64,000 nt of DNA from the NCBI GenBank assembly GCA_028829895.1, contig CM054182.1:16173501-16237500 (forward strand). Reading direction: 5' to 3'. The position numbers and the translations under genes are program-made. Origin of the DNA: Sinotaia quadrata (Eukaryota > Mollusca > Gastropoda > Architaenioglossa > Viviparidae). The notes under the pieces are model-generated. The model ran no database searches. It worked only from the letters and a program-made list of their open reading frames with translations, and was not told where the DNA came from. This document shows positions 11,981 through 23,315 of the stretch, one piece after another; position 1 is the first letter of the stretch; the number at the start of each line of letters is the position of its first letter.

Positions 11981-14116
11981 AGGCTAGTGACTTTAATGAG
12001 GGATGAGGTACAGATATAATGTATTTTAATGTAAAGGATATCCAGCAATATACAAATAAATAATAATTTAATTTGGAATATATTTTAGTGTTCCAGAATG
12101 CCAGTTCTAAGATATGAATTGATTATAAGAAATTGATAATAATAATAGTATATTACAAAATTTCACACTAAACAACAAAATTCACTAGCAAAAATGCCAA
12201 GTTCAGCATTTCAAATCTTACATATGCACATTGGATAAACTAAAAGATACATGAGAGCTATTAATAATATATGCCTACATGAGAAATTAAAACAATAATT
12301 ATCATTTTAAAGTGGCTGTATCTCTACTGGTCACAAAGAAACTTTTTAAATCTTATATTTTTTAATTTGCTCTATGGATCACTATGCTATAATTGATTTA
12401 TACATTTATGAAAACTAAATGTTTTCTTTAAATTAGCTGCAAAAACTAGTACTGTATTAATATAACTTATGTATATACATATATATTTATTTCAAATGTA
12501 ATTTAGAGTAAGGGTGTGCAGCAAGTATTATTTCATCCAAAAGTAAAAAGAAAAATTTCAATTCGGTTCAAGTTTAGGATGATTGGAAACACAACTGTGT
12601 ACAGAGATGCAATGAATATTTCTTTACTTCTTCAAATCCTTTACAACTATGAACAATAACTGTATTAGTCTCAAGACTGTGTATTTACAGTAGCTGATGC
12701 AATAGAGTAACTTATGTGGAAACTATAGTTAGATTTAATTTCACTACAAAAAGAAATGACAATGTGTGCTATTTTTTGCAGTCCATAACGTTATTCAAAA
12801 CTGTGTGGTAGTATTTAAAGTAATATTTATACTGGTAGTTTAAAAGTGAAATAGAAAAGATATAGAGCATTGTGAATGAAATGAAAATTGATTTATTTTT
12901 ATAGATAAATAAAATACTTCTCCTTGTGGTTTTTGACTCGCACAAAAATGAAAGAAAAATAGAATACTCCTTTCTATCTTTTTTCTCTTAGCCAAATTAT
13001 TTGACTATCAACATTTAGCACTGTCATATAGGTGCTACGAACTTTCTTGTGTCAGTTTTGCACGAATAGTAATTAAAAGTTTTCATTCGAATTGCACTGC
13101 CCCTTTTGTCACGTGGAGAGCTAATTCCCTCAACTCTGTCGTAGTGGAGATAATGGGCTTTCTTTTGTCAACTCAAAGAGACCATCCCTATTGTTCGTAT
13201 CTTAACGGTTTATAGTGGGTTTTCCAAACACCCGGACCCCTGTCGTCTTCCTAACAGCCAGGCGGCTTATATCAAAAGTTAATCCTTCCTCCTCGCCTAC
13301 ACTCGTACACGTGAGAACAACAGTACCTATCTTTACTACTGACTGGCGATTGTTGTGCAAACATTTTTTTCTTCTTAGCAGTGTTAGTGAATGGCTACGC
13401 ATTCTTTCGTACTTCCATCAAATCAACACTGCACACATTTATGTACACAAAGGTGTGTACGGTAGACCCAACAGCTCCATACACAATTGTCGTGTTTAAA
13501 AACAAGGGGGTCATTATACGTAATATCGAAGGAGAGAAGTTATATGACATATATCTAGATGCAAAGTGTTACTCGATGCTATTTTTACTGCAATATTTAA
13601 GTTATTAAAACACAAAATTTAACAGAAACAAAATCTAAATCAGGAATAAAAGATATATTCTAAAATTTATATTCGTTTTTTTTTATTTACAGCTAATCCT
13701 AACCCTAACATTTCTCTTTTAAAAAAACACCAAAACTATCTCTAAAATTCCCTAACCATATTTTTTCTCTAACCTAAAACAAGAGAGTTGTGTATTGAGT
13801 CGCTTCTAATCAACGGTGAGCAATGAGCGGGAAAATATCAGGAAAAAAGTCACAGGAAAAAAAAAAAGTCATAGGAAATAAAATCACAAGAAAAAAGTTA
13901 CAGGAAATAATTTCACAATATAAAGTCAAAAGTGTCAGAGTGTATATGTTATAATACTTATTAACAGTAAGTGAAGCAGGAAAAGGCAAGGAGGTTAACT
14001 GCTCGCTCAAAATGTGTGTGATTCAAGTGTATTTTATGTACCGTATAAAAGCTTTGTAATACATACATTTAGTTAATTAATTTTCAGTGTAAGTCGGTAT
14101 GCTTGCTTATTATTGA

Positions 14117-14187
14117 GTGAATAACAGTAAATGGAAGTAAGCGACGGCTCATTAGGATCCTCGTTCGATTCTCGCTCGTTGAGGGTA
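14117..14187 (+). repeat. tRNA-like SINE module with B-box
   Basis: The region reads aagcgacggctcattaggatc and then tcgttcgattctc, close to the pol III B-box GGTTCGANNCC, and is followed by a GT tail. The module type recurs at 34347-34411 (+), 32519-32585 (-) and 35941-36005 (-). No clear A-box at tRNA spacing was found, so I call it tRNA-like only. Confidence 0.6.
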
Positions 14188-14196
14188 AATGTGTGT

Positions 14197-14290
<94 letters not shown>
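14188..14290. repeat. (GT)n microsatellite
   Basis: Long GT tract with a few interruptions; the apparent VCVCV/THTHT ORFs on both strands are artefacts of it. Confidence 0.97.
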
Positions 14291-14293
<3 letters not shown>

Positions 14294-15822
14294 TACTTGC
14301 GAAGTTTCAGTTCTGCGGTAAATTGCTTTATATGCAAGTTGCTGGAGTCCTTTCAAGTCTTCTATAAATGTTTCAAACTTGTTCTACCAAAATTGATCAG
14401 AGGCTCCCACTTTATACAGTTTATCAGCTATTAATTATTCACTGTGTTAAATTTGTAACCAGAAAACGTTAGTTTGCCTTCACTCGTGCGTATAATCCAG
14501 CTAATCAAACGTAGGCATGACATTTTAAGGAGTGTGGCATCTTGGAAGAGCAAAGAGCACTTACTTCGCGATCAATCGATTCACCGCACTCCCTCAAAGG
14601 ACTATGTGCTCTGTGTACATAGAAGCCTACATAACTTTTTCTTGTTTTCAGTGTTTCAAGCCGTAAGTAAGAAGGAAATACGCAATGTAATAACCAAACT
14701 GAAACTGAAACAAGCAAACTGAAACTTACTTAAAATCATGTGAAATATTGAAACTCGATTTGACAGTTATTTCAAAACTTTAATTAAACTAGTTTATTTG
14801 ATATTAGGAAAAATATTAAAAGTTTAAACTAGTTTCATATATCATCAAATAATAAGAAAGCTTCAATTAATAAACATTTCTATATGTGCCTTTGTACTTA
14901 GTAAGAAGAAGTGGCAGGAGAATGACCTGCTGTTTATTAGTCATATGCTTGAATCATGAATCTATTTTTATTAATGCTATCATCCTTTTAGTTCATTCAT
15001 ATGTAATGCTTGTCTGTAAATGAGGTCGTGTGGTTTGCGTGGAATGTGTACACGTTAATAAAACAAACAGATAGAGAGAAACAGAGTAGTAATTTACTAG
15101 ATTATATTGTAATAATTCAGTGAATACACAAATGCGTTCATTTTTAAAGACACAAATGACATATTATCTTGCTAATCAGTATTGGCATACAGCTTAATTT
15201 TCGCCAAACATTTTTATCTATCTCTCTATTGATTTCACGTTAAATTGCTCGTAACATTGAGTAAGCAGATGCATTTCGATACGTGAAGAAAAAAAATTTA
15301 AATGTGTAGTTTGTTTGTTTCCATTCTATTGGTTATTTTTTCTTTTCTTAAGGAAGATTAAATCAGCAAACATTTTTTTGTTTATAAAGTGAGTATGGAA
15401 TGTCGTCTTTGTATTTAATAAAAAATGGCAAGAGAATGACCTTACAATAACTTTAGTATAATATTTTAACTTTATGCGCCCAATTATGAAAAAAACTACA
15501 TTGTCTTCTTCTGCTTTGGTTTACAGAGTGACCAATAATATTTTAAAGATATCAAACGTAATACTAATTTACACCATCTCTGTTATAGAAAAATAAATAT
15601 GGAAATACAGAATCTGAAATCAGTGAAACACGACTATAAAGAATAGAGTAAGCGATATCTTTTATTCAAATAAAAGTGATCATTGCTTAGAGAAACCTCT
15701 TAAAGCGTTCTAAAAGGAAATAAGCATTATTTAAACTTTTATTATGTTAATTAAGTAATTGATTTAATTAAAGAATATTAAGGAACTCTGATAGGTTAAT
15801 TGTCTTCTTTTGTTGATTCTGA
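14291..15822 (+). repeat. Left arm of a 1.5-kb inverted duplication
   Basis: This matches 30897-32434 on the opposite strand almost throughout; an 82-codon ORF (14474-14722) is nearly the same in both arms. The right arm has about 30 extra bases near its outer end. The arms flank the 890-bp satellite and element B, giving a palindrome with a spacer of about 15 kb. Confidence 0.9.
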
Positions 15823-15825
15823 TTC

Positions 15826-18800
15826 TGACAAAATGGAGCAATATTACAAATACCTCTTTGAACAAATAAAATGTTTCTGCGTGTGCTGAACCCGAATCTG
15901 AAGTTAGTTTTATTAAATTCCTCGTACTATTCCGCATAATTAGAAAAATAAAATTTTCGCAAAAAAAATCATAATTCGAGAAATATGAAATATTATCATT
16001 TCAAAATAAGCCACGCGTATTTCTGCATAATCCTGCAAAGGCTGTCAAAATTTCAGCGACTTTAGTAGAAAACGCGATTTGGCGCCAAAATTTCTTTGTC
16101 TCAAAAAATCGACTTTACCTACTAATAATGCAAGGCGCTAACTGTAGTCGACATTTTGACAAAAGCTGAATTTCTACAAAACTAATTGTCAGAAAAGGAC
16201 TAAAATTGGTAGGCATGAAACTAAATCCTTTGTGACTCGGAATGTAAAATAAAAAGTCTGATATTCCAAAGAACTCTACAGAAAAACCCGTTCCTGCAAC
16301 CCTTCTGCAAAAATTGAGTTTTCTTGATTTTTCGAAGCGTTCGTCTTTTTATCTGACGAACGCTTTACTCTACATGCATTAAATTCAGGTACCTAATGCA
16401 CAACCATGGGTCTTATGACTTCTATTTATTGAGTATTTTTAGAGTAATCCATGTCGGAAATAATTAGGTTCAAACTACTTAAAATGGCCCATTTCCCGCT
16501 TCGGCTCGTTCGGATGGCCACAGTCACCTGTAATGTTACTCCTCAGCTCCGTTCTCAGGGATGATTTCGAAAGAGGAATCTATGGGCTACGTCCAGAAGT
16601 TAAGTGTATGATTGTATGTCTATAACTGCGCCCACCACAATAGGGTAATCACGATGACCAAACTTTGCAAATCGGCCAAAGGTGCGAAAATATCCAAACG
16701 TCAATTCTGACAAATTGGCGCAATATTACAAATACCTCTTTGAACAAATAAACTGTATCCGCGTGTGCTGAACCCGAATCTGAAGTTAGTTTTATTAAAT
16801 TCCTCGTACTTTAAGAGAAATGCGCATAATTAGAAAAATAAAATTTTCACAAAAAAATTCATATTTCGAGAAATATGAAATATTATCGTTTCAAAATAAG
16901 CCACGAGTCTTCCTGTATTATCCTGCAAAATCTATCAAAATTTCAGCGACTTTAGTAGAAAACGCGATTTGGCGCCAAAATTTCTTTGTCTCAAAAAATC
17001 GACTTTACCTACTAATAATGCAAGGCGCTAACTGAAGTCGACATTTTGACAAAAGCTGAATTTCTACAAAACTAATTGTCAGAAAAGGACTAAAATTGGT
17101 AGGCATGAAACTAAATCCTTTGTGACTCGGAACGTAAAATAAAAAGTCTGATATTCCAAAGAACTCTACAGAAAAACCCGTTCCTGCAACCCTTCTGCAA
17201 AAATTGAGTTTTCTTGATTTTTCGAAGCGTTCGTCTTTTTATCTGACGAACGCTTTACTCTACATGCATTAAATTCAGGTACCTAATGCACAACCATGGG
17301 TCTTATGACTTCTATTTATTGAGTATTTTTAGAGTAATCCATGTCGGAAATAATTAGGTTCAAACTACTTAAAATGGCCCATTTCCCGCTTCGGCTCGTT
17401 CGGATGGCCACAGTCACCTGTAATGTTACTCCTCAGCTCCGTTCTCAGGGATGATTTCGAAAGAGGAATCTATGGGCTACGTCCAGAAGTTAAGTGTATG
17501 ATTGTATGTCTATAACTGCGCGCACCACAATAGGGTAATCACGATGACCAAACTTTGCAAATCGGCCAAAGGTGCGAAAATATCCAAACGTCAATTCTGA
17601 CAAATTGGCGCAATATTACAAATACCTCTTTGAACAAATAAACTGTATCCGCGTGTGCTGAACCCGAATCTGAAGTTAGTTTTATTAAATTCCTCGTACT
17701 TTAAGAGAAATGCGCATAATTAGAAAAATAAAATTTTCACAAAAAAATTCATATTTCGAGAAATATGAAATATTATCGTTTCAAAATAAGCCACGAGTCT
17801 TCCTGTATTATCCTGCAAAATCTATCAAAATTTCAGCGACTTTAGTAGAAAACGCGATTTGGCGCCAAAATTTCTTTGTCTCAAAAAATCGACTTTACCT
17901 ACTAATAATGCAAGGCGCTAACTGAAGTCGACATTTTGACAAAAGCTGAATTTCTACAAAACTAATTGTCAGAAAAGGACTAAAATTGGTAGGCATGAAA
18001 CTAAATCCTTTGTGACTCGGAATGTAAAATAAAAAGTCTGATATTCCAAAGAACTCTACAGAAAAACCCGTTCCTGCAACCCTTCTGCAAAAATTGAGTT
18101 TTCTTGATTTTTCGAAGCGTTCGTCTTTTTATCTGACGAACGCTTTACTCTACATGCATTAAATTCAGGTACCTAATGCACAACCATGGGTCTTATGACT
18201 TCTATTTATTGAGTATTTTTAGAGTAATCCATGTCGGAAATAATTAGGTTCAAACTACTTAAAATGGCCCATTTCCCGCTTCGGCTCGTTCGGATGGCCA
18301 CAGTCACCTGTAATGTTACTCCTCAGCTCCGTTCTCAGGGATGATTTCGAAAGAGGAATCTATGGGCTATGTCCAGAAGTTAAGTGTATGATTGTATGTC
18401 TATAACTGCGCGCACCACAATAGGGTAATCACGATGACCAAACTTTGCAAATCGGCCAAAGGTGCGAAAATATCCAAACGTCAATTCTGACAAATTGGCG
18501 CAATATTACAAATACCTCTTTGAACAAATAAACTGTATCCGCGTGTGCTGAACCCGAATCTGAAGTTAGTTTTATTAAATTCCTCGTACTTTAAGAGAAA
18601 TGCGCATAATTAGAAAAATAAAATTTTCACAAAAATATTCATATTTCGAGAAATATGAAATATTATCGTTTCAAAATAAGCCACGAGTCTTCCTGTACTA
18701 TCCTGCAAAATCTATCAAAATTTCAGCGACTTTAGTAGAAAACGCGATTTGGCGCCAAAATTTCTTTGTCTCAAAAAATCGACTTTACCTACTAATAATG

Positions 18801-19222
18801 CAAGGCGCTAACTGAAGTCGACATTTTGACAAAAGCTGAATTTCTACAAAACTAATTGTCAGAAAAGGACTAAAATTGGTAGGCATGAAACTAAATCCTT
18901 TGTGACTCGGAATGTAAAATAAAAAGTCTGATATTCCAAAGAACTCTACAGAAAATCCTGTTCCTGCAACCCTCCTGCAAAAATTGAGTTTTCTTGATTT
19001 TTCGAAGCGTTTGACTTTTTATCTGACGAACGCTTTACTCTACATGCATTGAATTCAGGTACCTAATGCACAACCACGGGTCCTATGATCTGTATTTATT
19101 GAGTATTTTTAGAGTAATCCATGTCGGAAATAATTAGGTTCAAACTACTTAAAATGGCCCATTTCCCGCTTTAGCTCGTTCGGATGGCCGTGGTCACCTG
19201 TAATTCTACTCCTCTAATTGTT
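15826..19222 (+). repeat. 890-bp satellite, about 3.8 tandem units
   Basis: Units start near 15826, 16708, 17598 and 18488, with periods of 882, 890 and 890. Copies 2 and 3 are almost identical; copy 1 differs by small indels and copy 4 is diverged and truncated. Each unit holds gccaaaatttctttgtctc and a hairpin with an 11-bp stem (AAGCGTTCGTC/GACGAACGCTT, 9-nt loop; 16335-16365 in copy 1). In copy 4 the left stem has mutated. A 71-codon ORF in copies 2-4 most likely reflects recent duplication. Diverged pieces continue at about 19204-19340 and 19660-19818. Confidence 0.95.
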
Positions 19223-19818
19223 AGAAAAGGACTAAAATTGGTAGGCATGAAGCAAAATAATTTGTGACTCTGAATATAAAATAAAAAGTCGGATATTCGC
19301 AATATCTCTTGAGATAATAAAATTCGTGCACCTGACCCCCAAATTTCTTTTTTTCAATTTTTTATTTGCTTGACTTTATATCTGTAAATAGAATTTTATA
19401 CATATTTTTAATATAAAAAGACACTATCAAACAACTGAAATAGTTACTCTGATTTAGAAAGCAATATTAATCAGTTCATGCATAAAGAATATTTATTGAC
19501 CCTAATTAGAAAGTCGTTTTTATCAGTCAATGATCAATCCTGCTATTTTTTTGTGTGTGAAATATATTTTAAACAACAAAATCCATCTGAATCCATCAAA
19601 TTCAATATATGGTTGCAATAAAGTTATTGCATTGAGATAATTATAATGAATTTACAACCTCGTAATTTTACTCCTCAGCTCCGTTCTCAGGGATGATTTC
19701 GAAAGAGGAATCTACGGACTACGTCCAGAAGTTAAGTGTATAATTGTATGTCCATAACTGCGCGCGCAACAATACGGTAATCATGATGACCCAATTTCGC
19801 AAATCGGCCCAAAGTGCG
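19223..19818 (+). repeat. Decayed satellite edge
   Basis: Begins with a diverged copy of an internal satellite stretch, then about 300 bases of AT-rich DNA. A good match to the satellite resumes from about 19665 (ctcagctccgttctcaggga) to 19818, where the LTR-A fragment begins abruptly. Confidence 0.75.
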
Positions 19819-20166
19819 TGTCAGGCGAAAACAAAACTTAGCCCGGCATCACTCCATAAACATTAAAAATTTAAAATAGTAAAATATAGATACACAAGGG
19901 GTATAGGAACAATAGCACAAAATACACATTCAAATCATTCAACCAAGACACAAATTACAAGACTGACCAACCACTCCAAGACATTAGCAGGATGTTAGAG
20001 TTATACAAGACTGACCACACATGGCTAGGGCACAGGAAATGGTTAGGGATCCAAGGGTCACTTGTAGCTAACTGATAGACTCACACTGAGCTATGGGCTA
20101 GGGTACAGGAAGCGGTCAGGGGATCAAAGGGCCACTCTTAGCTAACGGTAGAGGGAGGGGTTAGTT
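19819..20166 (+). repeat. Truncated LTR of the element A family
   Basis: Starts TGTCAGGCGAAAACAAAACT and is the reverse complement of about 3247-3607 with modest divergence. Only the first part of the LTR is present; it stops before the TATA region. Confidence 0.88.
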
Positions 20167-20167
20167 T

Positions 20168-20367
20168 TTAATTCATATTTAAATAACTGCAAATCAGAAA
20201 AAGGACACACCTGGTGGATCGCAGGAGAAATAATTCCTGAGTCATAAGGAAATGTGGAAATTCATATAACTTTAGAACTTCCCGACGGATCAACATCCTT
20301 GTACCCCACCCACCACAAAAAATTACAAACAAACACACACACACACACATACACACACTCACACACA

Positions 20368-20437
<70 letters not shown>

Positions 20438-20725
20438 AACAAAATAAAAACATCTTTTACTCCGAACGAGAATTACACCATGATACTCTTGGGGGAGAGG
20501 TTATTAATTTCTGCACAATCACTTACTTCCATTTCCTGTTATTCAGTCTATAATATACGTGTTTATGGACACAATCATAACAACATATCTGAGTATGAAT
20601 AAAATATATTATTAAATGTGTGAATTATAATATGAATTATTATATGTACACGATATACAAATCGCACGCACGCCTTTTTTCCCGTGACTTTTTTTCCTGT
20701 GACTTTTTCCGCTCACCCTTAGATT
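20168..20725 (-). repeat. Diverged tRNA-like module with CA tail, minus orientation
   Basis: Related to 35640-35880. It includes a CA microsatellite (20330-20432), a degenerate B-box-like region (accatgatactcttggg), a region with aatatacgtgtttatggac, and terminal cctgtgacttttt motifs. Confidence 0.65.
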
Positions 20726-21145
20726 GGACTAGATCGTATGACGTTATTTTTATTACTGATTTTCTGTAAGTGACATTCTGGCATAGCGAACTCTAAATAA
20801 TATTACTGCAGCTATTTGGTATAAATTTGCGACTTCATTATTAGTAGTATAGATATCTCGATTTGAGTAGCTCTTTTTAATAGACTATTTCATCATCACC
20901 ATTTCATTGCTGAAAAAGAAATGTCCATGAAAAACTAATATACAAGCCTCGACTTTAATTCTAAAGATGCAGATATTAAGTTTATATGAGCATTTTAAGT
21001 GTGAGACCATCTTTTAAGAGACAATGACTTGATAAATAGAGAAGCGAAACGGTGTAGTTAATTTGAACTGTGGGAGCACGACCGTACCACTGTAGAACAT
21101 TAATTTTATATGTGAGTTTTGTAAAAGAGAAATTTTTTAGCCATG
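20726..21145. other. Non-repetitive flank of element B
   Basis: No gene recognised. The last bases (agccatggatat) form half of the target site of element B. Confidence 0.5.
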
Positions 21146-21150
21146 GATAT

Positions 21151-22696
21151 TGTCACAGTCTGATAAAATTGTCCGACTTCGTGACCCACTTGCCTTGTTT
21201 ACTTCAAATTCGAATATTTGAAACCCTTGGCCCTTTGTTCAAAGCTTCCTTTTTCTAGGTGCTTCTAGAACAGGTCAAGATGTTATGTAACTTTAGGACC
21301 ATTGTCCAGTTCTCGAACCAACCACATGCTTTGCGAACAGTCACGTGATACGCAATATACCTTCTATATATGTACCCACACGCTTCCGCTCCCTCACTTC
21401 GAGCACATTTTAGCTAATTCCATCAGCTTACTCGGGTCGTGAGAGGCAGCCGGCGCCATAGAGAATCAAGGTACCCTTCGACTTCTCTCAAAGGTATCAT
21501 TTTATTTAATAGTATTTGCCTATGTATTGTTTAAGTATGTATTTGTGCTATGTATTATATGATTTCCATATACACTTGAGCATGGTTCAGAGAAATAGCT
21601 GAAAACCTATATGTTACGGAATATAAATTTATTGTAACCATTTTTCCATTTCTGTACTTTAATTTATATTGTTTTAATTCACTAAGAGCCAGAATGCTGC
21701 GCTCGATATGAATTCTTCATGTAATTCAATTATTGCGTGTAATTTTAATTGTAAATTGTGAAGCGCTCTGTCGGTTTGAATTACCTCTTGTATGAACATT
21801 AATTTAACGTTGTATCTATTTTATTGCTTCATACGTCATGACTGTTAAATGGAACACATGTGAGACGATTATATTTTTTCTAAAATCTAATTGTAAGCGA
21901 CGCGAGGTCGAAACTCTTTGTTCAGCGCATTTAATTGAGCCATGCCTAGGTAGGACCTGTTAGGTTGAGAATTATATCCAAACACGTTGCATCCACAGGT
22001 CGGCTCATGGTTCATGTTTCACCATGCCTCACCTGCATTAGCTTATTGGTGTAAGCGTGTCGAAATCCACTCTGAGGGCCATGCTGCAAAAATTCCAGTT
22101 CCTAGCCACTAACAAAGGGACATCATTCCTTATGCACCACGTGTGTCGTTAAAGGGGGACTGAGGGAACGAATCAGCATGACTGAGTGTTGAGACCAAGG
22201 ATACAAGAATAGAGCTAAGTGCAAAATCAAGTGTACAGATCTCAAAGGAACACTTTTCTGGCAATTTAGATTGACAAAAATCAGGCATAGGCGCGTAAAG
22301 ACAGAGTGAAGACTATTCGCGTTGCATTCGATTTATTGTTAATTTGTTAAACTTTATTAAATCTTATTTTCTTTGTTAATACCTCTTAGTAGTTGATTTC
22401 TATGCACAATAGACCAATTAGATTAATTCTTAGATTTGAATGGGGGCGGATGAGCAGAAAGATTGATGACGAGTGCATATTAATTTAGAGGGATTTAACT
22501 GTTTTCAAATCTAGCTAAAAGTTCGCAGTTTATTAGTCTGTAAATTTGTCGTCTGAACTACAAGACGCACTTTTAATTAGTCAGATAATAAATTGAGCAA
22601 CCAGTCTGCGTAGAATATGAGAGGAAGAATTAATTATATTTAAAGTCTTTTAATTATTCTAAGCAGGGTCTTTAAATAAATACTGGAAACGTAACA
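21151..22696 (+). repeat. 5' LTR of element B
   Basis: TGTCACAGTC...GTAACA. A TATA box (TATATA, 21365-21370) puts the likely transcript start about 21395. AATAAA occurs near the 3' end (about 22674). Confidence 0.95.
21365..21370 (+). promoter_or_regulatory. TATA box of element B 5' LTR
   Basis: cttctatatatgtaccc within U3. The same site recurs in the 3' LTR with one extra T before it. Confidence 0.6.
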
Positions 22697-22700
22697 AGTG

Positions 22701-22717
22701 TGGGTCGTCGCGGGATT
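22701..22717 (+). other. Candidate primer binding site of element B
   Basis: TGGGTCGTCGCGGGATT lies 4 nt after the 5' LTR. It resembles, imperfectly, the tRNA-Pro site of element A (TGGGGGCTCGTCCGGGAT), with short gaps and changes. The tRNA identity is uncertain. Confidence 0.55.
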
Positions 22718-23315
22718 GATATGTATTAAATTGTAAATTGTAACATTTTTATACATAGGGCGCATCATAACCTAGAAACGAACGAACGAACAGAATTGCC
22801 AATTGTTCTTTTGATTTTTGTATCACTGATTTTCTTTGCTTTTGTTGTGACATGTGCATGTATTCTTTTGCAGAGTAGCGTGCATGTTAGTTAATGTTGA
22901 TATATTTAAGCGTAGTTAAATATGTCATGTTAGCTATTGAATGATTTATTTAGTATTGTGTTACTGAGTACTTCATTGTGAGGAGTCGAAGGTTATACCG
23001 CCAGCTAGGAGAGTTATCGGTAGTAACAGACTTCGGACTATTATATTTAGGGTGCTAGATATAATGTGTAATGTTGTATGGTAGGAGCCGTGACATTACG
23101 AAAGTCTTGGAACAGCGGACACTGTGACAAGCAGGTGAAACGTGTAAAGAGTTAACGCGTAATTTATTTCGGAAGGTGTTCTGAGTAAATTAAATAATTT
23201 TTGTAAGGTTGTAGCCTAAAAGTTATTTTCGGGATAAGCGGAGTTATCGCCGACGGTTAAAACACACAATTCACGAGATACATTCTTATTGTAGCCAGCG
23301 CGCTAAGACAGTAAA
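22718..23315 (+). other. Untranslated leader of element B
   Basis: About 0.6 kb without a long ORF; it ends in agacagtaaaATGG at the Gag-Pol start. Confidence 0.7.

Larger units (their letters stand above)
9481..13098. other. Very AT-rich left arm of the 32-kb segment
   Basis: Dense in stops on all frames, with no gene recognised. Only two short tandem duplications, listed separately, stand out. Confidence 0.5.
13099..14290 (+). repeat. Composite repeat, copy 1 (direct copy at 33304-34486)
   Basis: Starts cccttttgtcacgtggagag and matches 33304-34486 in the same orientation. It contains a run of gtcacaggaaaaa-type motifs (about 13840-13930), a tRNA-like module, and ends in a GT microsatellite. 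The short ORF at 13215-13499 recurs at 33420-33779 only because the DNA is duplicated. Confidence 0.85.

Noticed and set aside
16820..18815. 71-codon ORF repeated three times
   Set aside because: It lies in the 890-bp satellite whose units are nearly identical; conservation reflects recent duplication, with no codon-level constraint visible.
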